Of a stretch of DNA of 64,000 bases, positions 51,567 through 61,782 are shown piece by piece. The notes beneath the pieces are model-generated. The model saw nothing but the letters and a program-made list of their open reading frames with translations. It was not told the DNA's origin and searched no databases. How positions within the stretch are numbered: position 1 is the first letter of the stretch; each line of letters starts with the position of its first letter. The DNA comes from Planctomycetota bacterium (lineage in GTDB: Bacteria > Planctomycetota > Planctomycetia > Planctomycetales > Planctomycetaceae). Location: assembly GCA_027624335.1 (NCBI GenBank), contig JAQBWV010000003.1, positions 1 to 64,000 of the forward strand, written 5' to 3'. The position numbers and the translations under genes were made by a program.

Positions 51567-52217
51567 TCAGTTTCGTCGAATCTTTGCGAGCAGAATAACG
51601 TCACTGCCAAGGAGGGTCAGCTCGGCACTCCATATTGCGGCGAGCCAGCTGAACGTGTGGCGTGAAAAGAAGCTGACGTGGGTTGGATCGTTCTTGTAGT
51701 GCCATTTCGGGAACGATGCCTGGTCAAGTGCCTGCTTCGTCATGATGCCAAGCAGTCCGCCCGGTTTGACACAGTTCCAGATTCGGTGCAGATCCTCGGA
51801 GGGGTTGCAGAGATGCTCGACGACTTCGCTGGCGGTGACGAAGTCGTACTGACGATCAAGCAGAGTGTCGTCCGGTGCGTAGAAGGGGTCGTAGATAGAG
51901 ACGTCGTGTCCGACTTCTTCGAACATGACCGAGAGTGTCGGGCCCGGACCGGATCCAAAGTCCAGACCGCGACTGCCGGCGGTAACCCGGCCGTTCATCG
52001 GTTCAAAGAGGCGACCCAGGAATCGCCGATAGCCGGGATCGTCCGGCGAGTTTTCGTGTTGATCGTAATGGGATTTTTCGTCGGTCGACGAAAGGTGGTA
52101 CTCGCGCGGCACGAAGATCAGTCGACAAATCTCGCATCGCAAATATTGGCGCGAGTCGTCCTTGTGGAAATCGACGAATTCCCGTGATGAACACAGCGGG
52201 CACGAGGTATTGTTCAC
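51567..52217 (-). CDS. Class I SAM methyltransferase with N-terminal zinc-ribbon-like segment
   Basis: CPLCSSREFVDFHKDDSRQYLRCEICRLIF, RGLDFGSGPGPTLSVMFEEVGHDVSIYDPFY, FVTASEVVEHLCNPSEDLHRIWNCVKPGGLLGIMT; probable GTG start at 52217 in ORF to 52301. Confidence 0.85.
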   Translation of the reverse strand: MNNTSCPLCSSREFVDFHKDDSRQYLRCEICRLIFVPREYHLSSTDEKSHYDQHENSPDDPGYRRFLGRLFEPMNGRVTAGSRGLDFGSGPGPTLSVMFEEVGHDVSIYDPFYAPDDTLLDRQYDFVTASEVVEHLCNPSEDLHRIWNCVKPGGLLGIMTKQALDQASFPKWHYKNDPTHVSFFSRHTFSWLAAIWSAELTLLGSDVILLAKIRRN

Positions 52218-52310
52218 TGCGACGTCCTTCCAGAGTTTAGCACGGAAGGAATCACCGCAAAGCATCCTCAGAAGTGGATTGCGGACCCGAAACCAGATCA
52301 CGCAGGCAGC

Positions 52311-52940
52311 TTACTTTGCCGCCCAAATCTTCAAGTCATCTATCGACAGCGTTTCGCCACGCATGACGAATCGGTAGTTTGGTTTTTCGGTGTCGAGGCG
52401 TGGGTGCTGACCTGAGACTTTCAGACCGTTGTCAGTCATGGCAACGACTTGGTCGCCGACCATCTCGACCTGAAGTGTGTACCACGTGTCCTGCTCGAAC
52501 TTCGCATTCGCCTCGGCAATGAGTTCACTCTTAATGCTCTCGTCTTTCTTGTCCTTGTCCGTGCGAATGGTCAGTCCGGTTGGTGCGATAGTGACTCGGA
52601 AAAGGTGGCCCTGCGCATGATTCAGGCTAAGGTTGAAGCTCTTTGTCGATCCATTCAGTTTGAATGAAAATCGAACGATCGAGTCACGATTCTTCAGTTT
52701 GCAGGTTAACACCGCCGCGTGCTCGTCGGCTTTGAGTTCCTTCGCGACGAGGGCTCCGTCTTTGATCTTCCATTCACCTTTCGTTGCAGCCCACTCTTTG
52801 CCGAGCGTTTCTCCGTCAAAGCTGTCGCTCAACACGACTTCGCCCGGCTTGGCCAGTGTGGGAGAAATGTCCGTGTTCTTGTCACCGAGACAAACACTTG
52901 AAGAAATGGCAATAAGGCAAATGGCGACGCAGATTTTCAC
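52311..52940 (-). CDS. Secreted DUF1080/LamG-like protein
   Basis: Signal peptide; DSFDGETLGKEWAATKGEWKIKDGALVAKE pattern of 3-keto-disaccharide hydrolase/LamG-like folds. Confidence 0.65.
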   Translation of the reverse strand: MKICVAICLIAISSSVCLGDKNTDISPTLAKPGEVVLSDSFDGETLGKEWAATKGEWKIKDGALVAKELKADEHAAVLTCKLKNRDSIVRFSFKLNGSTKSFNLSLNHAQGHLFRVTIAPTGLTIRTDKDKKDESIKSELIAEANAKFEQDTWYTLQVEMVGDQVVAMTDNGLKVSGQHPRLDTEKPNYRFVMRGETLSIDDLKIWAAK

Positions 52941-53041
52941 TTGAGGCTCCAGAAATCAGAATGAGTTGAACCGTGGCAAAGCAACTTACAAACGAAGATT
53001 GCTGATTCCAAGCGACCAGTCAGTTAGTGGAGCATCGATGA

Positions 53042-53254
53042 TCAGTATTTGATTTCGAGGAGTTTCACGGCAGCCGCGTAGTACGCCGTGAATCCGATCA
53101 GATTTGCGGCAGCCGATGAAGTCGGGCACTGGAGATGAGTCATCGTCGATGGATCCGTAACTTTGTGGTAGCACTCATCCTCGACACCAGGGAATCGACT
53201 TACCGTCGTCTGTTCGGCGGTAAAGCAAATGAACGGGCCAGTCTGAGATCTCAA
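53042..53254 (-). pseudogene. Possible gene remnant or unannotated 70-aa CDS
   Basis: TTG-initiated frame 5 nt after the upstream gene's stop; protein-like composition (SRFPGVEDECYHKVTDPSTMTHLQCPTSSAAANLIGFTAYYAAAVKLLEIKY); no family recognised. Confidence 0.3.
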
Positions 53255-53259
53255 ACAAC

Positions 53260-56187
53260 TTATTTGTGACGAAGCGGCATAAGAGGTCGAAACTTCTGAA
53301 ACCGTTCTCCACCGACTTCCGCCAGGTAAATATTGCCAGCGGAGTCGATGGCCAGCATGTGTGGAAGTTCGAACTGTCCGGTCGCGTGGCCCTTGCTGCC
53401 GAGTCGCAAATCGACCTGGCCAGTTTCGTCGAGGCGGACTATCTGACTGGCTCGGCCGTCGGCAATGAAAACTCGCTGCGAAGAATCCAGAGCAATTCCG
53501 TACGGAGCGAAGCCCGGCCAGATTTCGAGAAGTTCGCCATCCAGATCGAACACCTGGATTCGATTGTTCTCCCTGTCGCCGACGATGACTCGCTCCTGTT
53601 CATCGATCACGATTGAATGGGGAAGATGAAATTCACCGGGCCCGGTGCCGCGAGTCCCCCACTGGGAAATGAATTTTCCTTCGCGGCTAAACTTCATGAC
53701 ACGGCTGTTCCCGTAGCCGTCAGTGACGAAGACGTCGCCGTTCGAGCTGAACGCGATGTCCGTCGGCTTGTTGAATTGATCGATACCGGTTCCAGGTCGA
53801 TCGGTTATCCCCAGAGCCAACAGAAGTTTTCCGATGGGGCTGAACTTGAAGACGGTGTGATGTTTTGTGTCTGTGACCCAGACGTTGTCGTCACTGTCGA
53901 CTCGCATGCCATGAGCGGCCCCAATCAGGTCATCGCCCCACGACCTGATGAAATTGCCGGAAGCATCGAAACAAAGAATCGGTTTTTCTCCACGGTGAAA
54001 CAGGTAGAGGTCGCCCGTGCTGTTGATCGCGACGGCCGAACAGGCTCCAAGCTGAATGTCGACTGGCACTTTCAGAAACGCGGGAACCGCTTCGTAGCCG
54101 GACGCGGCCAGTGCTTTGACCGCCTGCTGGCTCGAGGTGTGAGTTGAGAAGGTCACTCGGCCAAATGTGTCCGGAGCATGAAACGCCGGCGCCTTCGTCG
54201 TGCCGGGTGACCACTGACTGTGCTGCGGGTTGGTCTGACCACCCAACCGATTCAGGTTGAGATGCCAGACATCGCCGTCGCGCGGGTGCGGTCTGCCAGT
54301 GACGTGTGCAAAGTTCGCAAACGGAATGGCCACTTCCAGTACCCAACCGTGGTCCTTGTCCGTGTCGTCGTTGAGCGTTCCGTCAATCGTTGTCGCGATC
54401 CGGATTCCCTGCGAATTCCAGTTTGGCACTTCTTTTCCGGGACCGTTCGGGTGATGCCGATCGAGAATCGCCCGGTTCACATTCATCTCGATATTGAAGT
54501 AGTCGAACGGGCGGTCAGGATTCGGAGACGTGAAAAGTTCGACACAGTCGTCCTTGTAAACCGGACTGTCGTGTTCCGTCTGGACGGCCGAGATATGCGC
54601 GTCCTGGCACTCGTACGAGACGTACAGAGTGTCATCGTCCCACAGCATCCGGGCGACCGTTTGTTCCTGCTTGCCCTGCTTCCACCAAGCGAACCTGAAG
54701 TCGCCGAATGACGTCGCGTTCCGCCAGGCGAGTTCGTCGAGCTTCCCGTCAACCTGAATCTTCGAGTCTGCGCGATTGGCGACGTATCGGGGCAGCGCGT
54801 CATCATTCCGAAGCGACTCGGCTGACGAAGTCAGTAATGTTCTGATGGAAGAGAGAAACAGCTCTTCGCACGGTCCAGTGAACGCGTACGTCTGCTCGTG
54901 GCCACCTCGGTCATTGAAGATTCGGTCGCCGCCGATGTAGCCCATGCCGCAATCTCCATAGCCAGCGACGCAGACGAAACTGCTGGGACGCATCTCCTGA
55001 GCAGCCAGCTGGAACTGGACGAAGGGCTCGCCGGGCAAGTGCAACATCTGCACTGTCCCAATCGAAAGGCAACTGAGTTCAACGGGACGTTTGGAACGTG
55101 CCCGCTGGATCCAGGCCAGAGCGATCGCTGCCTTTCGCGTCTGAGCTTCCGTCGACTGGGAATCGCGAAGTATTCGGCGACTCGTCGATTCTGAGAACGC
55201 GTCGTCTGTTCGAAACGGAAAGGAAACGGGCTCGACAGACCACCGCATTGGCTCGACGGGGCGATACTTAAGACCCGCAATGCTTTGTTCGATGCCAGCC
55301 TGTAGCCGTGTGGTCAGTTCCGTTCTTGCCTCGATAGAGCCGTCGTTGTACTTGCCAAACGCGATGTCGCCACCGCAGCCAGTGACGTACAGCTGAAATG
55401 CTCCGCCAGCCTTCTCGACACGCTCGCGAATGATGCCTGGAACGTCGTAACTCGCTCGACCGTCGCCGTAGAAGCTCTGCGGGTGTGAGGCGTAATAATG
55501 CAGCTGCGCGATGGCACGATTGTCGCCTTCGAATGAAACGGTGCGGACCCACGGATCGATGAGCCCTTCTTCCAGCTCTCGCAGTTCGGGTGCATTTTTA
55601 GTGTTGCTGCCGCGGTTCTGAACCGAGCCATCGGGGCGTTCAATTCGCCGGTTCGAGGCGACGCGGTCGACCTTCGCTTTCGCAGTGCCGATACGTGTCA
55701 CGCTCTGCCAGTTCTCACTACTCCTGCGAACGGCAGCCGCAATCTTCTGTGAAACGTCCAGCAAGTACTCGGCCGAGGCGATCCGTCGAGGATCGGTCTC
55801 CGACAGTTGCAGCCGCTGGGCCGCCGTTGACATCGCGGGCGCGGTGTGCTGATGCAGAGACTGCAGAGCAACGTGAGATGGCGGGATGCCGGCTGCTTCA
55901 CCGATCACCTGTCGGAGTAAGTCGTACGATTCGTTGTGAACTTCCATCCAATCCAGAGTGCAGATCACGCAGGTCACTCCCGAGTCCTGCAGCAGTATCC
56001 CGCGAGCCAGCAGAGGGTGCTCCGCCGTTTCCAGAGTTTGGATAAAACCAAGCCCAACTGGGCGACCAGGTGGCGGCGTGATGTCAACGGAAAACTTCGC
56101 GATTCGAAGCCCGTCGTCCGCTGCGGAGACGCCGCCCAGTCCAGACAGCACTTCGGCAACGATCAATCCAACGATCACGTATTTCAT
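53260..56187 (-). CDS. Secreted neutral-ceramidase-like + CBM9-like + NHL-repeat fusion protein
   Basis: FSVDITPPPGRPVGLGFIQT ... LQSLHQHTAPAMS ... YASHPQSFYGDGRASYDVPGIIRERVEKAGG; KIQVDGKLDELAWRNATSFGDF...LWDDDTLYVSYECQD; C-terminal NHL units (FKFSPIGKLLLALG, VMKFSREGKFISQWGTRGTGPGEFHLPHSIVID). Start MKYVIVGLIVAEV at 56187. Confidence 0.88.
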   Translation of the reverse strand: MKYVIVGLIVAEVLSGLGGVSAADDGLRIAKFSVDITPPPGRPVGLGFIQTLETAEHPLLARGILLQDSGVTCVICTLDWMEVHNESYDLLRQVIGEAAGIPPSHVALQSLHQHTAPAMSTAAQRLQLSETDPRRIASAEYLLDVSQKIAAAVRRSSENWQSVTRIGTAKAKVDRVASNRRIERPDGSVQNRGSNTKNAPELRELEEGLIDPWVRTVSFEGDNRAIAQLHYYASHPQSFYGDGRASYDVPGIIRERVEKAGGAFQLYVTGCGGDIAFGKYNDGSIEARTELTTRLQAGIEQSIAGLKYRPVEPMRWSVEPVSFPFRTDDAFSESTSRRILRDSQSTEAQTRKAAIALAWIQRARSKRPVELSCLSIGTVQMLHLPGEPFVQFQLAAQEMRPSSFVCVAGYGDCGMGYIGGDRIFNDRGGHEQTYAFTGPCEELFLSSIRTLLTSSAESLRNDDALPRYVANRADSKIQVDGKLDELAWRNATSFGDFRFAWWKQGKQEQTVARMLWDDDTLYVSYECQDAHISAVQTEHDSPVYKDDCVELFTSPNPDRPFDYFNIEMNVNRAILDRHHPNGPGKEVPNWNSQGIRIATTIDGTLNDDTDKDHGWVLEVAIPFANFAHVTGRPHPRDGDVWHLNLNRLGGQTNPQHSQWSPGTTKAPAFHAPDTFGRVTFSTHTSSQQAVKALAASGYEAVPAFLKVPVDIQLGACSAVAINSTGDLYLFHRGEKPILCFDASGNFIRSWGDDLIGAAHGMRVDSDDNVWVTDTKHHTVFKFSPIGKLLLALGITDRPGTGIDQFNKPTDIAFSSNGDVFVTDGYGNSRVMKFSREGKFISQWGTRGTGPGEFHLPHSIVIDEQERVIVGDRENNRIQVFDLDGELLEIWPGFAPYGIALDSSQRVFIADGRASQIVRLDETGQVDLRLGSKGHATGQFELPHMLAIDSAGNIYLAEVGGERFQKFRPLMPLRHK

Positions 56188-56451
56188 GGAGACGTCTTCC
56201 TCAATCAATTCCGCAGTACGGTATGTCCGAATGGACAACGACAGGAATCGTACGATGCAAGTGCCGCATTGGCATAGCGGCACCGCCTGAATCACCAGCG
56301 ATGCCGGTCCGTTGGAAAAGGTCTGATAACTCTTGCTTGACGTGTACTGCTGGCTTTTTCAGTGTGGAAATTCCGGTGGACGCCGATTCGAAACTGCAGG
56401 GGCAACGCCAATGGCAGACCCTTTCATTGACTGCGGGCGAGGCATGGCTGA

Positions 56452-57204
56452 CTACATCGCGTTGATCAGGTAGTTCAGCTCGTCCTGAACTTTGACGGGG
56501 TCGTCGACCGTTGTGGAGATTTTCGCGACAACGACGTGGCGGAATCGCTTCCGCAGCCGGTGAATGGCAACTTTGAATGCACTGTCGGACATGTCGAGCG
56601 ATCGGGCGGCGGCGACAGCAGTGTCATGGCTGGACGGAGTCACCAGCCAGCGTTGCAGCACTTCGAATTTCGCGAGTACTCCATCTGACTCCGCTTCGGC
56701 TCGCAGCGTGCTGATGGCCTGTTGCACGATCGCGAGTGCCCATTGTCGATCGAAGTACGCGTCGGGCGGAAATCCGTCGGGATCGGCGACGTCGATTGAC
56801 GACTCCGCTGCATTGCGATTGGACGAATCGGGCCAAACGGACAGCGACTGAGTCGGCTGCCCTCCACCTCGTTTGAGAGTCTGGTCACGAGCCCGGTGAT
56901 CGGCGAGAAAATGCTTAACGGCACCCAGCAGGTAACGTCGAAATCGGCCTCGTGTGCGGTCAGCGTGGTCGAGGCTGTGCCCCTCCAGCAGCTTGGCGAG
57001 GAATTCGTGAGTGAGGTCGCGGGCTTCATCCTTTGAGTTGGTGCGGAAAGCGGCGATGTAACGCTGCACGAAAACTTCAACGGGCAAATAGTACGTTTCA
57101 CACAGCGAGCGCAATGCTTCTTTGGCCTCGGGCGACTGGCCACGGGCGGCGATTACCTGCGTCCAGTGAGTTGTGTGAAAGCCGTGTGACACCTGGTTGG
57201 CCAA
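56452..57204 (-). CDS. ECF-type RNA polymerase sigma factor (planctomycete type)
   Basis: FHTTHWTQVIAARGQSPEAKEALRSLCETYYLPVEVFVQRY, DEARDLTHEFLAKLLEG, C-terminal HTH ...AAARSLDMSDSAFKVAIHRLRKRFRHVV; TTG start. Confidence 0.9.
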   Translation of the reverse strand: MANQVSHGFHTTHWTQVIAARGQSPEAKEALRSLCETYYLPVEVFVQRYIAAFRTNSKDEARDLTHEFLAKLLEGHSLDHADRTRGRFRRYLLGAVKHFLADHRARDQTLKRGGGQPTQSLSVWPDSSNRNAAESSIDVADPDGFPPDAYFDRQWALAIVQQAISTLRAEAESDGVLAKFEVLQRWLVTPSSHDTAVAAARSLDMSDSAFKVAIHRLRKRFRHVVVAKISTTVDDPVKVQDELNYLINAM

Positions 57205-57209
57205 TCAAA

Positions 57210-60200
57210 TCAATATGCGCTCTGAACTTCAACGTTGGTGTGATGTCCTGGTTGCAGCGAGACGTTGCGGAACTCAATCCACTCGTAACGACGAGACTGC
57301 ACGTGGAATCTCTTGATCGTTTCAAATTCTTCGAGAGGCAGTGTTGTCAGTGAATTCGTCAGTCCATGATTTCCGTCTGTACCGTTGCCTTTGAACGGGA
57401 CAATCGTGCCGTCTGCTTTCTCGTAGACGAGCCGCGTTTCATGATCGTCCCGGTTCGAATAGCTGAATGCCAGCGGGATGGAATCGCCTGCCGGTTCTGT
57501 CGTTCGTACGACGCCTTCCCACGAACCATCCGGGCCGCCAGTCTGCGACCGGCTGAAATGGTTCTGATTCTGATGCCTGTTGAACGTCAGCGAGATGTTC
57601 CAGTCGCCGTCCGCCATTCCAACTTCCAGGTCGGTCACCAACGCTTCCGGCAGACATGCCAACCGTTGAATCACCGTTACGTTCTGTTGCTTAGTAGTCT
57701 CTCGCATAAAGGCACCGCCCATGACGGAGACACCAGACTCCGGTCGGATGCGAATAATAGGGTTTGATACAAAGTTCGTTTCGCTGTGAACTCGAACGAC
57801 GATCTCTTTGATAATTTTACCGGCGGCGGAACTTTTTGCGTTGCTGTCGGGGATCGTGTCGTCAGTTGATACGTCACCGTTTGGCTTCCAGCAAGGCTTA
57901 CCTTCAGCACCTTGCAGATTCAACGCGACGAGTTCGACCTTACCCAGACTGTAGGCTCCTTCAAAAGGGGCGAGTTTTGGTTTCGCTGGTGGATCGATCG
58001 TGACGAAGCGAACGGCCTTGTCGTCAATATCTGTGAGCTGAGAATCCGGAGTTTGTCCATCGGGCAGCACAACGAGAGTCGCACTAACTCGCATCAATGA
58101 TTCGGTCGTGTAGTGCAAAAGGCCGTAGCCCTGGTGCGGGCTGGGGAACGACCTCGTGCCGCTGAGCGGACCCATTGAGGCCAGCAATTGAATTCGGGCT
58201 TCTTCGCCTGTTGGCTGAAACTCAAGTGGGACTCGGACGCGACCGCTACCGCTGAGCTTTGTCTGGTACCGCTTGACGACGCTTGGTTCCCTCGACTTTG
58301 CGTCGCCTGGTTCCATGCGTCGAAGTTGCACGCACTCAAGAGTCAGCCAGACATTCCAGCCGGTGGGACAGTCGACATTGTGACGAAATAAAAAATGTTC
58401 TCGATCGATCGTGGCGTCGTATGTTTCGACGATGGCATAAGGGTTCTGATCAACCGGCAGTATTATCGCTCCGACGCACGCCAGGAGCGAAGAGCCCATG
58501 AGCAGTGCTGTGAGAAAGGAGTAAAGTCTTCGGCGAGGGTGGTGACGGTACCTGGCTCTGAATTCGAAGAATGTGGCAACGCCGATGAACCCGAAGAAAC
58601 CATACATTCCGGCGGCTCGTTCAAAGCCTGGCAGGTGGCGCAGGAATCCGAGAAAGCCAAGGTGTGCGACCGCCAGGAATCGAATCGCCCACGGGCTGCG
58701 AAAGCCAGGTATCTGAACGAGGGTCGCTTCTTTCGAATGTGTGCTGATTGCTTCCGGATCGGGAGAAGATGTTTCACCACGGGAACGTCGGGCTCTGGCG
58801 TGTGTACGACTCTTTGATCGAAAGTACAGAGTGATGATGGTTGATAGCAGAATGGCGACCATGACAGGGGCAAACGCGAGGATCGGCAACCATGATGGTT
58901 CCGCGGTTTGGTCAGGTTGAATTGAGAGCTGGTTTGTCGAAAGGATCCAGAGGACGGTTCCTATGGGAAGAAGCAGAGGAATAAGCAGCAGAGCCAGCCC
59001 CCATCGAGATACTCCCTTGACCCGTAGCTTGTGGGGTGGCGTCAAAGTGGGTGGGCGTCCGGTGGCGGATTCAACTGCGGCGAAAATGACGTCGAACCAC
59101 TCGGCGACGAAATCATTAAAGTGCGATGGCAGACCAATCAGCCCTTCGTGTGGTGAGAAAATGAGCTGACGACATTCGCCGTCGGTCTCATAGGTCACGC
59201 TGATGAAATCGAGTCCTGCGGGATTCACCAGAGCCGGGTAACGCCCCGTGCTGAGGTCGCGAATCGAGTTCAGCGGAATGCTGTAAACCTTCGCCTTCTG
59301 AGTGATCGTCAATTGGCGATCATTGAGAACCAGTAGTCCGTGGCTTCGCCACAGGAATATCTGCCCTGCAATCGTCGCGATGCGTTCCGGCGTGGTGACG
59401 TAACACTTGCTCGATACCGGAGTGTGGTGTGACGCGGGCTCGAATCGTGATGGATGCTCGACCGGCGTTCTGACGACCGTTTCCACTTCGTTCCGAAATT
59501 CTGTCGCGTTGCCATATCTCAGCTTTAGATTCTGTTCGAGCGCGCGCATGACGATCTCGTCGAGGCGGACATCGATTTCAACGCGTCGAGACGGCGGCAG
59601 AAAGGTTGCGTCGGGCAGTTCACCCGTCAGCATTTCGTACAGCACGACGCCCAGCGAATAGATATCCGCCCGGTGGTCAACTTCGGTCGGTTGTTCACGC
59701 TGTTCGGGAGCCATGTATTTCGGTGTACCGAGCACGGCATCACGCGTGAGTTCTTTCGGATTCGTGGTCCCGGCTTCGCTGGCGCCCGCGACAACCGCGT
59801 CACCCACCTCTGTCAGCGGAATGGCGACGGCATCGGTTCGCAGCATTCGCGCGATGCCGAAGTCGGCGATCTTGATGCGTCCTGCTTTATCGAGCAGCAG
59901 GTTCTCCGGTTTGATATCGCGATGCACGATGCCGCGATCGTGAGCAAACTGGAGTGCCTCGCAGATCGGCGGCACAATGGCCAGAGCCTGCTTCGGCGTC
60001 AGTCGTCCGGCGGTCATGGCCTGGCGAAGATTTACTCCGTCGACAAACTCCATGAGCAAGAAATAAAAGTCGCCAGCCCGACCGAAATCATGAACGGTGA
60101 CAATGTTCGGATGATTCACTTCGGCAAGAATTGTCCCCTCACGCGAAAAGCGGTCGGCGAAGTCAGAATTGTCCGCGTGCTGCGGAGCCAGAATCTTCAG

Positions 60201-60494
60201 CGCCACCAGGCGGCTAAGCGATTTCTGCCGAGCCTTATAAACGGCTCCCATCCCGCCGTGCCCAATCAGCTCCATGATTTCCAGCTGGTCAAACTCGCTG
60301 GCAATCTCTTCGACGGACGGTGGCGTCCAGGGTGTTGCGGGAATGCTGTCTGCGGCCGTTCCCAGTGCAGCCTGTTTCAGCAGACAAGTCGGACACATTC
60401 CGCTCGCGACAGCAGCGTCAACTTCCGCACCGCACCGCGGGCACGTCATTTCTGGTGCCGACTCCTGTCCGGAATCTGGTGCTGATTCGGTCAT
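57210..60494 (-). CDS. Serine/threonine protein kinase with N-terminal zinc ribbon and multi-TM C-terminal region
   Basis: MTCPRCGAEVDAAVASGMCPTC; IMELIGHGGMGAVYKARQKSLSRLVALKIL, IVHRDIKPENLLLDKAGRIKIADFGIAR; several TM stretches and a long unassigned C-terminus. Confidence 0.95.
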   Translation of the reverse strand: MTESAPDSGQESAPEMTCPRCGAEVDAAVASGMCPTCLLKQAALGTAADSIPATPWTPPSVEEIASEFDQLEIMELIGHGGMGAVYKARQKSLSRLVALKILAPQHADNSDFADRFSREGTILAEVNHPNIVTVHDFGRAGDFYFLLMEFVDGVNLRQAMTAGRLTPKQALAIVPPICEALQFAHDRGIVHRDIKPENLLLDKAGRIKIADFGIARMLRTDAVAIPLTEVGDAVVAGASEAGTTNPKELTRDAVLGTPKYMAPEQREQPTEVDHRADIYSLGVVLYEMLTGELPDATFLPPSRRVEIDVRLDEIVMRALEQNLKLRYGNATEFRNEVETVVRTPVEHPSRFEPASHHTPVSSKCYVTTPERIATIAGQIFLWRSHGLLVLNDRQLTITQKAKVYSIPLNSIRDLSTGRYPALVNPAGLDFISVTYETDGECRQLIFSPHEGLIGLPSHFNDFVAEWFDVIFAAVESATGRPPTLTPPHKLRVKGVSRWGLALLLIPLLLPIGTVLWILSTNQLSIQPDQTAEPSWLPILAFAPVMVAILLSTIITLYFRSKSRTHARARRSRGETSSPDPEAISTHSKEATLVQIPGFRSPWAIRFLAVAHLGFLGFLRHLPGFERAAGMYGFFGFIGVATFFEFRARYRHHPRRRLYSFLTALLMGSSLLACVGAIILPVDQNPYAIVETYDATIDREHFLFRHNVDCPTGWNVWLTLECVQLRRMEPGDAKSREPSVVKRYQTKLSGSGRVRVPLEFQPTGEEARIQLLASMGPLSGTRSFPSPHQGYGLLHYTTESLMRVSATLVVLPDGQTPDSQLTDIDDKAVRFVTIDPPAKPKLAPFEGAYSLGKVELVALNLQGAEGKPCWKPNGDVSTDDTIPDSNAKSSAAGKIIKEIVVRVHSETNFVSNPIIRIRPESGVSVMGGAFMRETTKQQNVTVIQRLACLPEALVTDLEVGMADGDWNISLTFNRHQNQNHFSRSQTGGPDGSWEGVVRTTEPAGDSIPLAFSYSNRDDHETRLVYEKADGTIVPFKGNGTDGNHGLTNSLTTLPLEEFETIKRFHVQSRRYEWIEFRNVSLQPGHHTNVEVQSAY

Positions 60495-60779
60495 ATTGAT
60501 GCCATCCTCAAGCCAGGTATCAGGCCAAAAAAGCTACCTGAGAACACGTCTGGAAATATTGCTCAGCGGCCTGCAGGAGGGCCACCACCGATGCAGGGAC
60601 CTTCCATCGACCCAGCCGCTGCAAAAGCGTCTATGAACATGGTCTACTTGATAATTGAGGTATTCAGACCGTCTGGTTACACACGAATCGTTAAAGTTCA
60701 CGAGATTCGCATGTGTCCAGGCACTCAGTCAGCCGACGGGACGCTGGGCATTCGACGCAGCGGAAGCGGCATCTGGACG

Positions 60780-61730
60780 TTACTTTGTCAGGTTCCAGCT
60801 TGGATCGATGACGGGATTCTCATGCGGAGCTCCGAGAATGTCTCGATACAACTCCGGTCGCCTCGCCGCCAGGTGTTTGCGTCCCATGGACGTTTCAAGT
60901 TTTCCGGGAGTGCAGAGTCCTGTCACAACGCCGTCGCCCAGCAGATTGCATTCGGCAATGACGTCGCCGTTCGGGTCGATAATCATCGAGTTTCCGTTTC
61001 GAATCTGGTCATCGTCCACGCCGACTGGATTAGTGAAGACAGCGTAGATGCCGTTGTCGTACGCTCGGGCAGGTAACCATTTCATCAGCCATTCCCGGCC
61101 TTTCGGTCCCATGAATTCCCGACGTATCGAGACCGGGTCCTCGTGACGGCGATCCCAGACTTCGCGCGACACTTCGCCGGACCCCGGAATTGGCCAATCG
61201 AGACAACACGTCACGTGAGGCATAAAGACAATCTCGGCACCCAGCTGAGCGACCGCCTGGACGTTGCACGCGAGGTTGTTGTCGTAGCAGATCAGAATGC
61301 TGCAGGTGCATCCGCGAAGTTGGAACGTGACGTACTCGTTGCCACAAGAAATGTGCGGGCTGATAAATGCGTGCAGTTTCCGAAACTTCGCGAGCAGTTG
61401 ATCGCCGTCAACGCAGACGTACGTGTTGAAGAACTTGTCGCCGTCACGCTCAATCAGCCCGGCCAGAATCGGAATTCCGAAGTCAGCCGACATCTCCATT
61501 AAACGCTTGATGCTCGGGCCGTCGGGGATCGATTCAGAGAGATCGTGGATGACCGCGCGCGACTCGCGTCGGACGAATGAGTAAGCAGGAATGCAGACTT
61601 CGGGAAACGAGACGACGTCCGCTTTCTGACTGACCGCTACTTCGACAAGCCGACTCATGGCCGCCAGGTTGCAGTCTTTGTCACCATTCTGAGCCTCAAA
61701 CTGTGCCGCAGCGATTCGAATCGCTTCCAT
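60780..61730 (-). CDS. Nitrilase/carbon-nitrogen hydrolase family protein
   Basis: Glu-Lys-Cys triad context: VVSFPEVCIPAYS, LAKFRKLHAFISP, CSILICYDNNLACNVQAVAQLGAEIVFMPH. Confidence 0.9.
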   Translation of the reverse strand: MEAIRIAAAQFEAQNGDKDCNLAAMSRLVEVAVSQKADVVSFPEVCIPAYSFVRRESRAVIHDLSESIPDGPSIKRLMEMSADFGIPILAGLIERDGDKFFNTYVCVDGDQLLAKFRKLHAFISPHISCGNEYVTFQLRGCTCSILICYDNNLACNVQAVAQLGAEIVFMPHVTCCLDWPIPGSGEVSREVWDRRHEDPVSIRREFMGPKGREWLMKWLPARAYDNGIYAVFTNPVGVDDDQIRNGNSMIIDPNGDVIAECNLLGDGVVTGLCTPGKLETSMGRKHLAARRPELYRDILGAPHENPVIDPSWNLTK

Positions 61731-61782
61731 CGTCCACGTCCTTGTCAGAGCCGTCTTTGAGATGTGAAGTACGAGTGCGGGG

